NCBI GenBank assembly: GCA_003254905.1
Contig: QANU01112129.1
Span: 67,088-131,087 of the forward strand
Length of the DNA: 64,000 bases
Direction of reading: 5' to 3'
Origin: Nissolia schottii
Taxonomy: Eukaryota > Streptophyta > Magnoliopsida > Fabales > Fabaceae
Shown: positions 1 to 11,310 of the stretch, one piece after another
Position numbering within the stretch: the first letter of the stretch is position 1
Layout: every line of letters starts with the position of its first letter
Position numbers and translations under genes: made by a program
The notes under the pieces: model-generated
The model's input: the letters and a program-made list of their open reading frames with translations, nothing else
Database searches by the model: none
What the model was told of the DNA's origin: nothing

Positions 1-195
1 AGATCCCAAAAGGGTGGATTTGGTTAACGAAATAATCCCAAAAGGGTGGATTAGTTCGCAGAGGTTAAGGACACAAGGAAGGAAATGTGTTACCTTGCCA
101 GATCCCAAAAGGGTGGATTTGGTTAACGGATTAATCCCAAAAGGGTGGATTGATTCGCAGAGGTTAATGGCACAAAGAAAGTTAAAGTTAAAGTA
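1..195. repeat. 99-bp tandem repeat at left edge
   Basis: The block starting AGATCCCAAAAGGGTGGATT at position 1 recurs at position 100 with few changes, giving a period of 99 bp. Each unit contains two half-copies of ATCCCAAAAGGGTGGATT. About two units are visible and the array probably continues beyond the left edge. I see no convincing coding function. It may be the internal tandem-repeat zone of the retroelement remnant that follows. Confidence 0.7.
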
Positions 196-1202
196 AAGAT
201 TGCTCATCGAAGCAATAATAAGTGAAAGAAAGGTTGACGTCATACCTAAAAGAATAAAGAAAGGAGAAGAAGGACGTTAACCCGGGTGAGCCGGTATGCG
301 TAAGAGAATCCCCATGTTCCCCAAGTATGAGCATATGATGTATGAGTTACATGAGTATATGATGAATGAGCATATGAGTATATGATGCATGAGTATATGA
401 TGATGTATGTGTATGCAAAGTATAAGTATATAATGAGGTATGTCTGTGTAGTCGTCAAGAGAACGCTCGAGACGGCCTATGTATATACACAAAGTCAAAT
501 TAACAAGCACGAGAACTTAGATAAACAAGACTAGTTCCCCAGTCACCTAGTAAAGTAGATAAAGCCGTTCAGGACTTTAGGCCAGACAATAATCAGTAGG
601 ATGTTAGTATGCATGATCACTTAGAAACACCTGAGCGGCCGGTTGATAAGTGAGTTAAAAAGATCCCCCGAAGCCGAGGTAAACCACTGAGGACGAATGT
701 TCTCACCCCCACTCACTTATGCTTCCAGGAGCAGATGTGAGCTATGAGAAGCAATCAGAGGATCAAAAGAAAGAACGGAGGATCAAGCTACCAATGACGG
801 ACGGACAGAGCTTCAAGGCTATGAAGACATGCTTAGCTGGTTATACGATAGATGAACTTTTATTACGTATATGGATGATTATGACGTGTATATGCACCTT
901 ATTATAATAATATGTGACTTGTTGTACTCATTTGTGACGGACCATGTATTGATTATGTAATTGCCTAGACTAAGGATAATGAATATTTGTAAGTCTTATC
1001 GTTTGTCTTATATACTGTGATTCACACATGGCTCATATTTTGTAAATAAGCACTCAGTAACAAAGTTTTAAATTGGTCCATATTTTCCTTATTCAAGTAT
1101 TTTCAAAAAAGTAATAAGGGACTATAAGTATTCCCACCAAGTGATTAACAACCTAGTGAGCATTGCGTACTACTCGAGGGTATGCAGCTAGCTAGGGTGT
1201 TA
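196..1202 (+). mobile_element. Putative LTR-retrotransposon remnant (3' part)
   Basis: This non-coding stretch ends in GGGTGTTACA at 1193-1202. TGTTACA is a common terminus of plant LTRs. It lies directly after the tandem repeats and directly before an unrelated GC-rich block. No gag or pol similarity is visible and no partner LTR lies in the window, so the class cannot be proven. The short open frames here look like chance. Confidence 0.3.
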
Positions 1203-1299
1203 CAAGTAACGTCCTCAGAATTTGCACCACCATGTGATAATAATCGCCACAGAAATAATAACCGCCACATCTTCCCTAACATTCAAACCAACAATAAAT

Positions 1300-2974
1300 A
1301 TCCAATTACCGTTGGATAAGTCCAACGGTAATCTGAAAAGTCATTGCTTTAAAAGCCCCTCTCCTGAGGCAGCCCCCATTCTTTCGTCCTCTCCAAAATC
1401 TCTCAAACTTTCAAACTCTCCCAAACTCTTCCACACCTGCTGCGCCACCATCCCTGCCACCCTCTCGCCGCCGCCGCTTGGCCGACACCTGCAGCAGCTC
1501 TATTGGGACGTCAAATCGGGAAGAAGAATATGATTTTCTCTATGCAGTAGAGTCCATTCTTCCCTTTACGAATGCCGTCATACTTTTCATCGGTGTTACG
1601 AGTGGATGCGAAGGTAACATTTTCCACTCTCGCATCACCATCATCATAATCGATGAACCTCACAACCTTCCCAACCCCCAAACCTCGATTGGATGACTCC
1701 CGACTAGCTAGCGGCCTTGAAGTTAAACTGGGGTGGCGAGGAACACAAGGCTAGGTCGGCGAATCCCTCGCTAGAGCTTCCCGCCTCCTCCTCCTCTTCG
1801 TCCTCCGAGAGCGATGATGGCCCTCCCGCCGATTTAGGAGAATAATTTTTTAGTTTGTAGTTTTTTAATTTAAACTTTTTAATTAATGTAGTTTTTTTAA
1901 TTTTTTAGTTTGCAATATATATGTTATATTCAATTAGAAGTTTTTTAATTTTTTAGTTTGTTAGTTTATTCAATTAATAATATATATTTTATATCCAAAG
2001 TGTATTTATACATAAAATAAATTAAATTGCTTGCATCAAAAAAATAAATTAAATTTCTAAAAACAAAATTTCTAATTACGAATAAATAATAATTAATGAA
2101 AAAATTATATGTTAAATAAAAATATGACCAAAAAAATAACAAAGAAAAAATAAGAAAAGTTGATATAATAATTAACAAGTGATAATAAACAATAATAAAC
2201 ATAATTAAAATAATAATTAATACATAATGAACAATAAAGGAAGGGTTAGGGTTTAGGGTTGAGTATTACCGTCAGATATATTTGGCGGTAAACTACTACC
2301 AAAACGACGCGTTTTGCATAGTATCATTAGGTTTAGGGTATAGGGTATTATCGTCGGGCATAACTGACAGTACGGTACGTCCTAAACGTTGCGTTTTGTA
2401 TTCTACATGGAACGCTGCGCTAGGTAAAATGGTTACTATCGGTGATGGCTGTGCCGGCGGTACCAGAAATATTTTGGCACCAAAAATTGGCTCCACTTTT
2501 TTTTTATCGTCAGATAATTTTCATCAACTGATGGTAATCTTTGAATACAAATGTTGCATTTTGGGATACTCTTTACCGTCAGACAGAGCCGACGGTAAAG
2601 AAATAAAATAGTAATATTTAGATAATAAAATATTAATATCTTTACCGTCGACTCCGTCAGCTGTAGCCGACGATAAAGAAATAAAATAGTAATATCTTTA
2701 TCGTTGGTAGTGACCGACTGTGGTAAAGGAATAAAATATTATTATCTTTATCGTTGGTAAAATGTACTCACATGAACCGATTTCTGTCAGTTTATTCTGA
2801 CAGTAATTACCGTCAGTTGTTGTTGTAGTCCGACGGTAAATCGATTACCATCAAGCACTTTACCGTTAGCCTAATGTCTGGCAATAACGCCGATGGTAAC
2901 ATCAAAAGTTGACGGTAACCGTGCAAATTTCTAATGGTAACTCCAATGGTAATGGACTGTTTTCTTATATTGCA
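1300..2974. mobile_element. CACTA-like (En/Spm) DNA transposon remnant
   Basis: Between 2265 and 2960 there are well over a dozen copies, in both orientations, of a degenerate motif of the type TTACCGTC / GACGGTAA, often paired as small inverted repeats (for example 2575-2601). A further palindromic pair sits at 1305-1331. Such dense subterminal repeats are typical of CACTA elements. The right end TTTTCTTATATTG (about 2962-2974) matches the reverse complement of the common terminus CACTACAAGAAAA at 11 of 13 positions. No transposase was seen. The enclosed 1340-1830 block is much more GC-rich than its surroundings and may be captured host DNA. The left terminus was not found, possibly lost at the junction near 1203. 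Confidence 0.5.
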
Positions 2975-4830
2975 TGGGCACACTATTTAAGACATAAAAT
3001 GCAATAAAAATACATTGTAAACAACTAATTACTTCCTGTTAATTAAGGTCTCAAGAGTTGATCCTATAATATGTCAGCTAACGTGCCAACATATGATTTA
3101 GTTATAGTATAATTTTTTTATAATAATTATAAAAATGCATACTAATTAAAATTTGAAAGTAAATATTATAGTACGTATATCTTTACATGTTTTAAATTCG
3201 CTAAAGAACTCTACATATTATAGTATGTGTTAACTTTTTAAAACATGAATTTTGTATTTGTAATTAATTGATTTAACCTACTCTTATAATTTACTAAAAT
3301 AGTGATATTTATATCACACAAATTGTATAGAATTATTCGTGACAAATAAAACCATCCTTGACACATACAATTAATTAAAAAAAATAATCATAAATTTAAA
3401 ATCTACTTTGAATATTTGGATCGCAATAGCTAGGTTGAAAATAGATTGATATGAATGGGACCAAATAATGACAAAATGTGTCATGTCCTCTCGGCATGTT
3501 CCACCATACTACAATATTTATACGGCAATTAACACCGTTTTGTTTAGTAAAACTTAAAAACAAAGTAATAATCACGTTCTATATATAATTGGCTTCATGA
3601 ATGAAGGGATTGATTTTTTTATGTTTTTAATAAAGTAGCGATTGATTATACATCGTGGTTTTTTTTTCTGTGCAAATTAGATATACATAAATAAATAGGT
3701 GTATGCTCGAATCCTATGTTCTGCTTTGTTCTTTAACTAATAGTTGAAGCAAACGTCGCGGAGGGTTCTTCCTTTGGATCCTAATTACTTTACAGGATCC
3801 TTCACAACATACTCACATCAACTCAAGTTGATAAATTATTGTTCCTATAATTAAACAAATGAAGATTTGTTTCATAATGTGTAATTCTAGAGTGTGTTAC
3901 GCAACATTATTCCGGTTGGTTAATAGAACAAAGAGACATTTAAAATCATTCAATAATTATTTATATTTAACCGCTTAATTTTTTAAAATAAATGTTTCTT
4001 GGCAAATAGTAAGTTGGATCGCAATTGGCATATAAAAGTTCACCCTTTACTCTTACTAGATAAAATTTTACCCATGAGTTATAACTTTTGAGAGAAATAG
4101 TTATTGCCAAATTACAAGTCGAACAAACAAGATTGCTTTAGTTAGGAGAATATTTGTAGAGGAAAAAAAATCAGGTATAAAATTAAAATGAGATGTGGTT
4201 AGAAAAAAAATTCTTTAAAAAGATAAGTTAGTCTCACATATAACATGTCACGACGTAACGTTATAAAACTTTTTTAAATTATAGACCATAAAGAACAAAT
4301 CTCCATTTTTGCACGTTGTTTTTGACCTTTAAAGCCTAAGGACCTGATAAAAGAAAATTAGTATAATGAGAGCTTTACCTTTTATGATAAATTGCACCAG
4401 CTCAAGCTAAATTGCTTGGAGTAGAGTTAACTTTCAAATATAAGTATTTTCTATTAAAAAAAACATTAATAGAGGTATTTTTTATTATTATATCTTTGAT
4501 TTATTTTAAATTGATTTAATGTTTATTTAGTTTGATTATTTTCGATTTAAGTTAATTTTATATTTATATTTTGATTTTGTTTCTTAATTTATTTATAGAC
4601 ACTTCCCATTGTATCAAATCACAACGTCTCAGTAATATAATATATTTTCCTTGAATTATATTCCTTACTTCTTCCTTGTTTATTTTTATTGATCAATCTG
4701 GAGACTTCACATCCTTAATTTTGTTTTCGGCCATGCCCCCTGCATTTGTATTGGTTAGTTCAGGGATTTGTCTATTTCATTGAACAGACTACGACTCGGC
4801 CCAATAAATAATCCATATTTTTCCAACTAA
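2975..4830. other. Gene-free AT-rich spacer
   Basis: Very AT-rich sequence. I see no exon-like frame, no RNA gene and no clearly bounded element. Confidence 0.6.
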
Positions 4831-4839
4831 GTAAAAGGA

Positions 4840-5424
4840 TTGAAGCTCAAACAATACTCTCCACCGGTACATATATGCTCTCCTTCTACCTCTTCTAACT
4901 CAGAGGATCACCTGGTCTGTTGGCATTTTCCTTCACCTGGGTGGGTGGTAGCGAATTGTGACGGATCTGTGCTTAGCTCTGGTAGTGTAGGTTGCGGTGG
5001 TCTGATCAGAGATGAATCAGAGAGTTTTGTTTCAGGTTTTTCGGCTAAGTTGGGTTTAACATCTATTACCATAGCAGAACTTTGGGGAATTTTGCATGTG
5101 CTTAATATTGCTTGGCGAGGTGGTTTCCAACAAGTTCGGGTCGACTGTGACTCTCAGAGTGGTATTCAGCTTATACGTAATTGTCATAATCAGTTGCATC
5201 CTGCTGCCTCGATCATATCTCGTATTTGTGAATTGTTGTCAAAGAATTGGGTGGTGCAACTTCAATACATCTTCAGAGAGTCCAACCGTGTTGCAGATTG
5301 TCTTGCTCATCTGAGTCATAGCCTACCTTCTTTTGATGTTTCTTACTTTGACACAGTGCCTGCGGCTATTCGTCCTCTTCTGCTGACTAATTTGAGTCAG
5401 ATTGCGTGGTCTCGTAGAGGCTAG
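4840..5424 (+). CDS. RNase H domain of LINE ORF2 (5'-truncated, open frame)
   Basis: A 194-residue uninterrupted frame starts right at the insertion junction with TTG; there is no upstream ATG, so this is a fragment rather than a normal gene. It contains a plant-type RNase H fold (RVT_3 / RNase H-like family). The four acidic catalytic positions are visible: D41 in NCDGS, E80 in IAELWG, D104 in VDCDS and D153 in NRVADCLAH. In the intact element this domain would remove the RNA strand from the RNA/DNA hybrid. The frame has no stops, which suggests a fairly recent insertion. No promoter is evident, and it is unlikely to be an expressed host gene unless transcripts show otherwise. Confidence 0.75.
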   Translation: MKLKQYSPPVHICSPSTSSNSEDHLVCWHFPSPGWVVANCDGSVLSSGSVGCGGLIRDESESFVSGFSAKLGLTSITIAELWGILHVLNIAWRGGFQQVRVDCDSQSGIQLIRNCHNQLHPAASIISRICELLSKNWVVQLQYIFRESNRVADCLAHLSHSLPSFDVSYFDTVPAAIRPLLLTNLSQIAWSRRG

Positions 5425-5484
5425 TTTGTTCGTTGTTTGTTTCTTTCTTTGGGCTTTAGCCCCTTTCCACTACAAAAAAAAAAT
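4840..5484 (+). mobile_element. 5'-truncated LINE insertion with 9-bp TSD
   Basis: A LINE 3' end lies between two perfect copies of GTAAAAGGA, at 4831-4839 and 5485-5493. The insert holds an RNase H reading frame, a short 3' UTR and a terminal A tract (about 5474-5483). Severe 5' truncation, a 3' A tail and a short direct repeat are the marks of target-primed reverse transcription. Only the last domain of the ORF2 polyprotein came in with the insertion. Confidence 0.85.
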
Positions 5485-5493
5485 GTAAAAGGA

Positions 5494-6610
5494 CCTAGTT
5501 AGCCGATTAGCTATAATCTTAGACATTACAATAAGAACAATAAAGTAACAAGGTTAATCTCAAAATATGGTTTTTAATGGAAAATATTATATTTGTTAAT
5601 GATAATAATCATAACAACAACCACAACAATTTATACTAACGTATGTCTATAAAAAAATAAATTAATAAATTATACTAACGTATAAATGGAATTGGAAAGG
5701 CAACCATTATTTTGGTCTCCAACTATTTTTTTTACCATTTTTGCCCTTAAAAAATTTAATTTAACAATATTTTTAGGGGTTAAAATGTAAACTCACTACG
5801 CTATTATATAAAGTAACTATCCCACTACTCATATTTTAATTAATGAAACCTCTCTTCTATTTCTCAAACTAGATCGAAACCTTTCTCTTTCTCTCTGCGA
5901 ATGCGATAACAAAGACAACAATCCGGCCAGTTCTGGGTTTGCATAACAAGTTCAAAAAAATTCAATTATATGCCAAACTTGGGACTTGAACCTAATACAT
6001 TAGGGAAGAGTGATCATTTTGTTATCACTAAACTACATAGATTCTTATGTTAATATAATCTAATTAAAATATATAATATCTACTACGTGTTACTAAAAAT
6101 AAATCCATAAATTTTTAATTTTATCATAAATGACATTTAAATGCAGTCTAGTGATAATAAATTTTATATCCCAGTGAATACCATATTTTTAACCATTTTT
6201 ATATGTTTTACTTTATTATTATTTTTTATTTTCCTTTTAATTCAAAAATAATTAATAATCAAAATGCCAAAAAGCTAAACAAAAATAGAAGGAAAAAAAA
6301 ATAATAAAAGCCCAATGTTGATTTCGGCCCAAAATTTCCTCTTTTGTGCTACAAAACATTCAATAACCAATTTCTGCTTTAAACCTCATTTTGCACAACA
6401 CTCCTCAAAGAGTTACTCACTTCAGAGTCAATAATGCTTGGACCACTAAAATTTTTATTATTTCTCTCGTAACATGTTATGAGATATGATGAATCCTTGT
6501 GAAAAGAGTGAGAAACTATCTTCATATTTTCTCTCCACAATTACTTTACAGATGTAACGCTGTCCTTTCTATCACTCTCTTCCCTCTACTCCTCTAAGCT
6601 TGAATTCCGT
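5494..6610. other. Gene-free spacer
   Basis: AT-rich sequence with no supported gene or bounded element. Confidence 0.55.
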
Positions 6611-6611
6611 T

Positions 6612-6858
6612 GTGGTGCATTTGATGGATTAGAACCATCCAGCTTACGTGAGCATTCTCCCCTGCCTTAGTCGATGCTCGACAATTGGATTGCCAAGGCA
6701 GATAAGAATGTATATTTAAATTTAAGACAAACTTGGCATGATTGTTATGATCCATCAAGTGTTCTTAAATATTTAAATGATGTAATTAATTTTATACGAA
6801 AATGGTTGGGAACATGTTAGGAATAGCATAAGTTTTTTTATTTTTTTATTTACTTACA
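6612..6858. repeat. Dispersed repeat, copy 1 (proximal half)
   Basis: This shares a long imperfect similarity with 10404-10625 and 10745-11010, including GCATTTGATGGATTA, the core GATGCTCGACAATTG and later AATGATGTAATTAATTTTAT. The copy is broken near 6860 by a LINE and resumes after the LINE's A tract at 8641. I do not recognise the family. Confidence 0.7.
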
Positions 6859-6863
6859 TGTTT

Positions 6864-8639
6864 CGAGCAGTCTTGCTAAAAATTGACTTCGAGAAGGCCT
6901 TTGGCACAGTCCGGTGGAGCTTCCTTGATGAAACAATGGAATCGATGGGGTTTGGTGTCACTTGGAGAAAATGGATCATGTTTTTGCATCTCAACCGCCT
7001 CCATGTCAATACTGATCAATGGCTCTCTAACAATCCCCTTCAACCTTCAAAGGGGTCTCCGGCAAGGCGATCCTCTATCCCCCTTCCTCTTCCTCCTTGT
7101 CACAAAATCCTTCAACAAACTTGTCCATAAAGCACAAAGATTGGGGAAGATCAAAGGCATCCCAATTGGAATGCACAGAGTGAATCTATCCTATCTCTAG
7201 TTTGCAAATGACACCCTAATATTCTCTCCGACTAACTTGGCACCTTTTGGCCTGCTTCTTAATCATGTCAGGGCTCAGCATTAACTTTAGCAAGTCAGCC
7301 CTCATTCCGACAACACCAACTAGGTAGAGGAGGCAAAGAATTTGTTGAATTGTTCAGCTCCCTATTTCATACCTTGGTATTCCTCTTGGTGCCAATCCTT
7401 AAAGAGTGGAGACTTGGAATCCTGTTTTGGATAAAATTGAAAAGAGGCTGTCCCTCTGGAAGGCAAAACTCCTTTCTCGAGCCGGTAGGTTAATTTTAAT
7501 CACAATAGTCTTGAATAGCCTTTCCTCTTTTCTACATGAGCATCTTCACAATCCCCAAAGTGGTGGAGGCCAAGATTATCTCCCTCCAAAGAAGGTTCCT
7601 TTGGTTCTCGAACGCATCAAGGAGAGGAATGAATCCTTCTCATATCTTGGGACATCATACAAATACACAAAGACCTAGGTGGCCTTGGTGTAGGCAACTT
7701 AATTGTACAAAATGTTGCTTTACTCTTCAAATGGTGGTGGCGCTTCTTAGACGCGTCATCTTCGCTTTGGAAAAGATTGTTGGGGACTTAGGAGACTAGC
7801 GCTGTGGAAGCTTGGCTTGGAGAGGTTTGGCCCCCCCCCAAAGGCAAAACTCCTCATGTGGTTCATTCTCCAAAACAGGCTAAACACGAAGTCCAGACTT
7901 TGAAGAATTAACTGCCTCCAGGTCAACAATGCTCTATGTAACCTTTGCAACCAAGAGGAAGAAACATTGGAGCACTTGTTCTTCTCTTGGTCATTATCCT
8001 CTAAACTCTAGGCATCTTGCTCTAAGTGGTGGAACTTATCTTGGTGCTTCCCTAACAATGCTATCTCCTTCTTTGAAGCTTGGCTAGGTGCCCCCTTCAG
8101 GGGCTTTGACAAGAAAATGTGGACCACACTCCTTTACCTGATTGTATGGACAATTTGGTGGGTTAGCAACAAGATGGCTTTTGAAAATTATTCCCCAAAC
8201 TGGGACCTTGAGACTAACTCCATCCTCCAACGCTTAGGGCTTTGGACAAAATCTTGGTGTGACCAATTATCGTTCCAATCGGGCTTGTTTTTCGACAAAT
8301 CTTGATTAAGTCAAAGCTTGGAGAAAGGTTTAATATCCTTGCCCTCCCCCTTGGTCAGCTACCTACTTACTGTAGAGTATGTTTGTGGTTTCTTGGAGTG
8401 TAGTAGCTTCTGGAGGGATCATCTTTACAGGCTTTCTCTCTTCTCCCTGCTTTTACTTTGTTTCATTTTTTTAGTTAGTTCTCTTCCTGTTGTTGTTTTT
8501 TTCCCTTTTCAATAGCTGTAGTGGGCCTTTTCTTAGAACCTTTCTTTTGTGATTTTGCTGAGTTGTTCTGTTTTTCCTCTTACTATTGCTCCCTGCCTCC
8601 TTTTAGGGGGGGGGAGTCCTTGAACTTAAAAAAAAAAAA
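6864..8639 (+). mobile_element. Degenerate LINE (non-LTR retrotransposon)
   Basis: The start encodes LLKIDFEKAFGTVRWSFLDE, the fingers region of a plant LINE reverse transcriptase. After a frameshift the frame reads QRGLRQGDPLSPFLFLL, another conserved RT block. Further frames give the C-terminal SRAGRLILI region and, near 7940-7985, a zinc-binding block with CNLCNQEEETLEHLFFSW (zf-RVT type). The element ends in a G-rich stretch and an A tract at 8628-8639. It is truncated at the 5' end inside the RT domain and carries many stops and frameshifts, so it is dead. No clean TSD was found. It interrupts copy 1 of the dispersed repeat. Confidence 0.85.
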
Positions 8640-8640
8640 G

Positions 8641-8800
8641 CCGTTTCAAAGTTTCAAATTATTTTTCAAACCTTTGTTATGATTTGTGATGTGCAGTTTG
8701 ATGTTATTGTCAAGGTTTTAACCTAATTAGAGTTAGTTATGTTTGCTAATCAGGCTAGAGTGACTTAAATTAGTTTTTGTCTCTGAGAGTTAAATGGAAA
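8641..8800. repeat. Dispersed repeat, copy 1 (distal half)
   Basis: This matches 11095-11310: both contain CATTTGTTATGATTTGT-like sequence followed by ACCTAATTAGA, GGCTAGAGT and TTAGTTTTTGTCT. It is the continuation of the copy split by the LINE. Confidence 0.6.
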
Positions 8801-9689
8801 GTATTGAAGATTGTGATTAAAGACTAATTAAGGGTTAGATTGGGTACACATGTTAAAATGAACATATCATAAAAGAAACTTTTGAAAAGTAACTTATGAA
8901 TAAGTTATTTTGTATTTAATTACATAATAAAAGAAATTTTTATTTTAAGTGATTTGAAAAATGCTTTTCCAGAAGTTAGATATTTTAACTTCTCAAAAAC
9001 ACTAAAATTGACTTTTTAAGAAGTAATAAGTTGCTTAACCAAACATAACAAGGATTAAAAATATAATTTTTGACTTAAAAGTTTAAAAAAAAAAAAATCA
9101 AAAGTTGTGTTATCAAAATGGATCCTAATTAAATTAGAGTGAGCTACATTATCACCTTACTTGTAAGTTTGACCCCAATATTCTCTAGAACCCTATTTTT
9201 TTTTCTCAAGTTATGTTATTTGTTGATCAAATCTGGATATATCAAATACATGACTTCTCTTGGGTAAATTCTGTGTGATCCTCTTATAAAAGCAAGATTC
9301 AATTCACAGGATTATTTCTCATTGAATATCAAATTAATTAACTTTTGGTTTAAGTTAGAGTCACCTTAATTGAAGGTTAATCACTAAGCATGAATTTAGT
9401 GGTTAATCATTTCAGGTGGCAGTTTAGGGACCTGGTGTTTGAATTGCTCACTATCTCATATGCATTTTTGTTACCTTCTTGGTTGTTCATTGAGATACAA
9501 TGGTGTGTATGCTCTAGTTGATGACAATGGTGCAATGCGCACAAAAATCCTCACAGCCTTTTAGAGAATAATTAAAAATAATAAGTAAATAAAAACATAC
9601 AAGTTAAATTGAAAACAATTTACTTTGCTCTTGCCATGTGCCTAGCAATTTCTCCCGAATTGTATAACATTAGTTGATTCGTTTGAATA
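8801..9689. other. Gene-free spacer
   Basis: AT-rich, with no supported gene and no bounded element recognised. Confidence 0.5.
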
Positions 9690-10625
9690 TCATGGTGCAT
9701 TTGATGGATCAAAACTCTTCTACCTAGTTAGAGTTAGTCACGAGATTAGAGTTCGGTACAATCTAAGTGTGTATTAACATTTTATGGATGTGAGCGAAGG
9801 CATATCTAATTTATGCAGAGAGTAACGTAATAAAACAAGCATATGAATAACACTTTACAATGGGACCCGCCTTCATTATTCACACCAATGAAATATATCA
9901 AGAAAACTGCACAGCAGATTTAACATGGAAAACCTCCAAAAATATTGAGAGAAAAACCACGAGACAAATTCTAAAAAAATATCCACTATATTTTAAGGAT
10001 AATTACAATATTCTAACTGCACTCACACACAAATCTAGTGCATTACAGTGAGACTGTCCCTTACTATAATGTATAATACTACAGAGGACTAGAGAATACT
10101 CAATAATGTACGTATGCTCTCACACTACACTCATAAAATTTCTCACTAACTCTCTATTTTTCTTTTCACTCCAAAAGCTCAATAATGCTTCTTGCTTTGC
10201 TTATGCTTGAATTAGATGCTTTGATGCTCACACAAGTTCTCTATTCATAGAGTAACTCCGTCAATGCAAATTCAACTTTCAACTTCCTTCATGGTGGATA
10301 CATACATAGATTACAAAATTGTAATCCCATAATTTTGATATTTGTGAAAAGATAATCCACTTTTGGTGGATTCTTCGTGAATGCAAGCCATACAGTTAGA
10401 GTTGCACTTACATTAGCATTCTCTTTCGTCTTGGCCGATGCTCGACAATTGTATTGCTAAGGCGGAAAACAAATGCAGATTTATGTTTAACTCTAACTTG
10501 GCTTGATAACTATTATCCAACATATGTATTTGTCTATTCAAATGATGTAACTAATATTATATGAATGGGTTGAGATTATTGGGCACATGTTAAAGAATAT
10601 ATATGTAAGCTTTTTTAATTATATT
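9690..10625. repeat. Dispersed repeat, copy 2, split by a 658-bp insertion
   Basis: The left part (9690-9735) begins CATGGTGCATTTGATGGAT like copies 1 and 3. The rest resumes at 10404 with GCACTTACATTAGCATTCTC and the GATGCTCGACAATTG core. The gap is filled by 9736-10393, flanked by perfect 10-bp direct repeats. Confidence 0.65.
9736..10393. mobile_element. 658-bp insertion of unknown class, 10-bp TSD
   Basis: AGTTAGAGTT occurs at 9726-9735 and again at 10394-10403. Removing the segment between restores a sequence colinear with copy 3 of the dispersed repeat, so this is a true insertion. I see no terminal inverted repeats, no TG...CA LTR ends, no A tail and no coding frame of note. A 9-10 bp duplication would suit a Mutator-like element without terminal inverted repeats, but that is only a guess. 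Confidence 0.55.
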
Positions 10626-10744
10626 TTAGATTAGTTGTTCTTATCTATTAAATGAAAACGTATAACTAAAATTAAAAAAATAACTTACTTTTCCCTAACC
10701 GTGCATCCATGCATTCCTTGTAAATCGTATTAAATTAGTTACAT

Positions 10745-11310
10745 TATTTAAATATAGTGACACATTTGATGGATTAAAACTCGCTTGCCTAGCTAGTGTT
10801 GAACTTAAGTTATCGTTTTCTTTCGCCTTGGCCGATGCTCGACAATTGCATCGCTAAGGTGGATAAGAATGTATACATTAAGTCTAACTTTAACTCGACG
10901 TGATAGTTACGATTCATCAAATGTAATTAGATATTCAAATAATATAATTAATTTTATACAATTTGCTTGGAATTGTTGGATACATGATAAGAAAAAAATA
11001 AGTTTCTTTATTTTTAACTTATATACTTTTTATCTAGTTATTATTCCTAATTATTTAATAAAAGGTTATTATCTAATTATCTAATCATCTATAATTGTTT
11101 TCAAACATTTGTTATGATTTGTCACAACGAGCGATCATTGTCAACTAGGCAGATTATTGACAAGATTCATGTGTGCTTTGCATTATGCTTTCTATGGCTG
11201 ACATTATTCTTTTTCTGGATAAGTTTGATGTTGGTATCCAAGTTTAGACCTAATTAGATTTAATTAGGTTTGCTACTTAGGCTAGAGTTAGATAAATTAG
11301 TTTTTGTCTA
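10745..11310. repeat. Dispersed repeat, copy 3 (uninterrupted)
   Basis: The longest unbroken copy of the family. It has ACACATTTGATGGATTAAAA, the core GGCCGATGCTCGACAATTG, a long AT-rich middle and the distal block matching 8641-8800. It serves as the uninterrupted reference for copies 1 and 2. It encodes nothing recognisable. Confidence 0.65.

Noticed and set aside
1222..1533. 103-residue plus-strand frame near a GC-rich block
   Set aside because: No recognised domain, and it lies within the CACTA-like remnant; not enough to call a gene.
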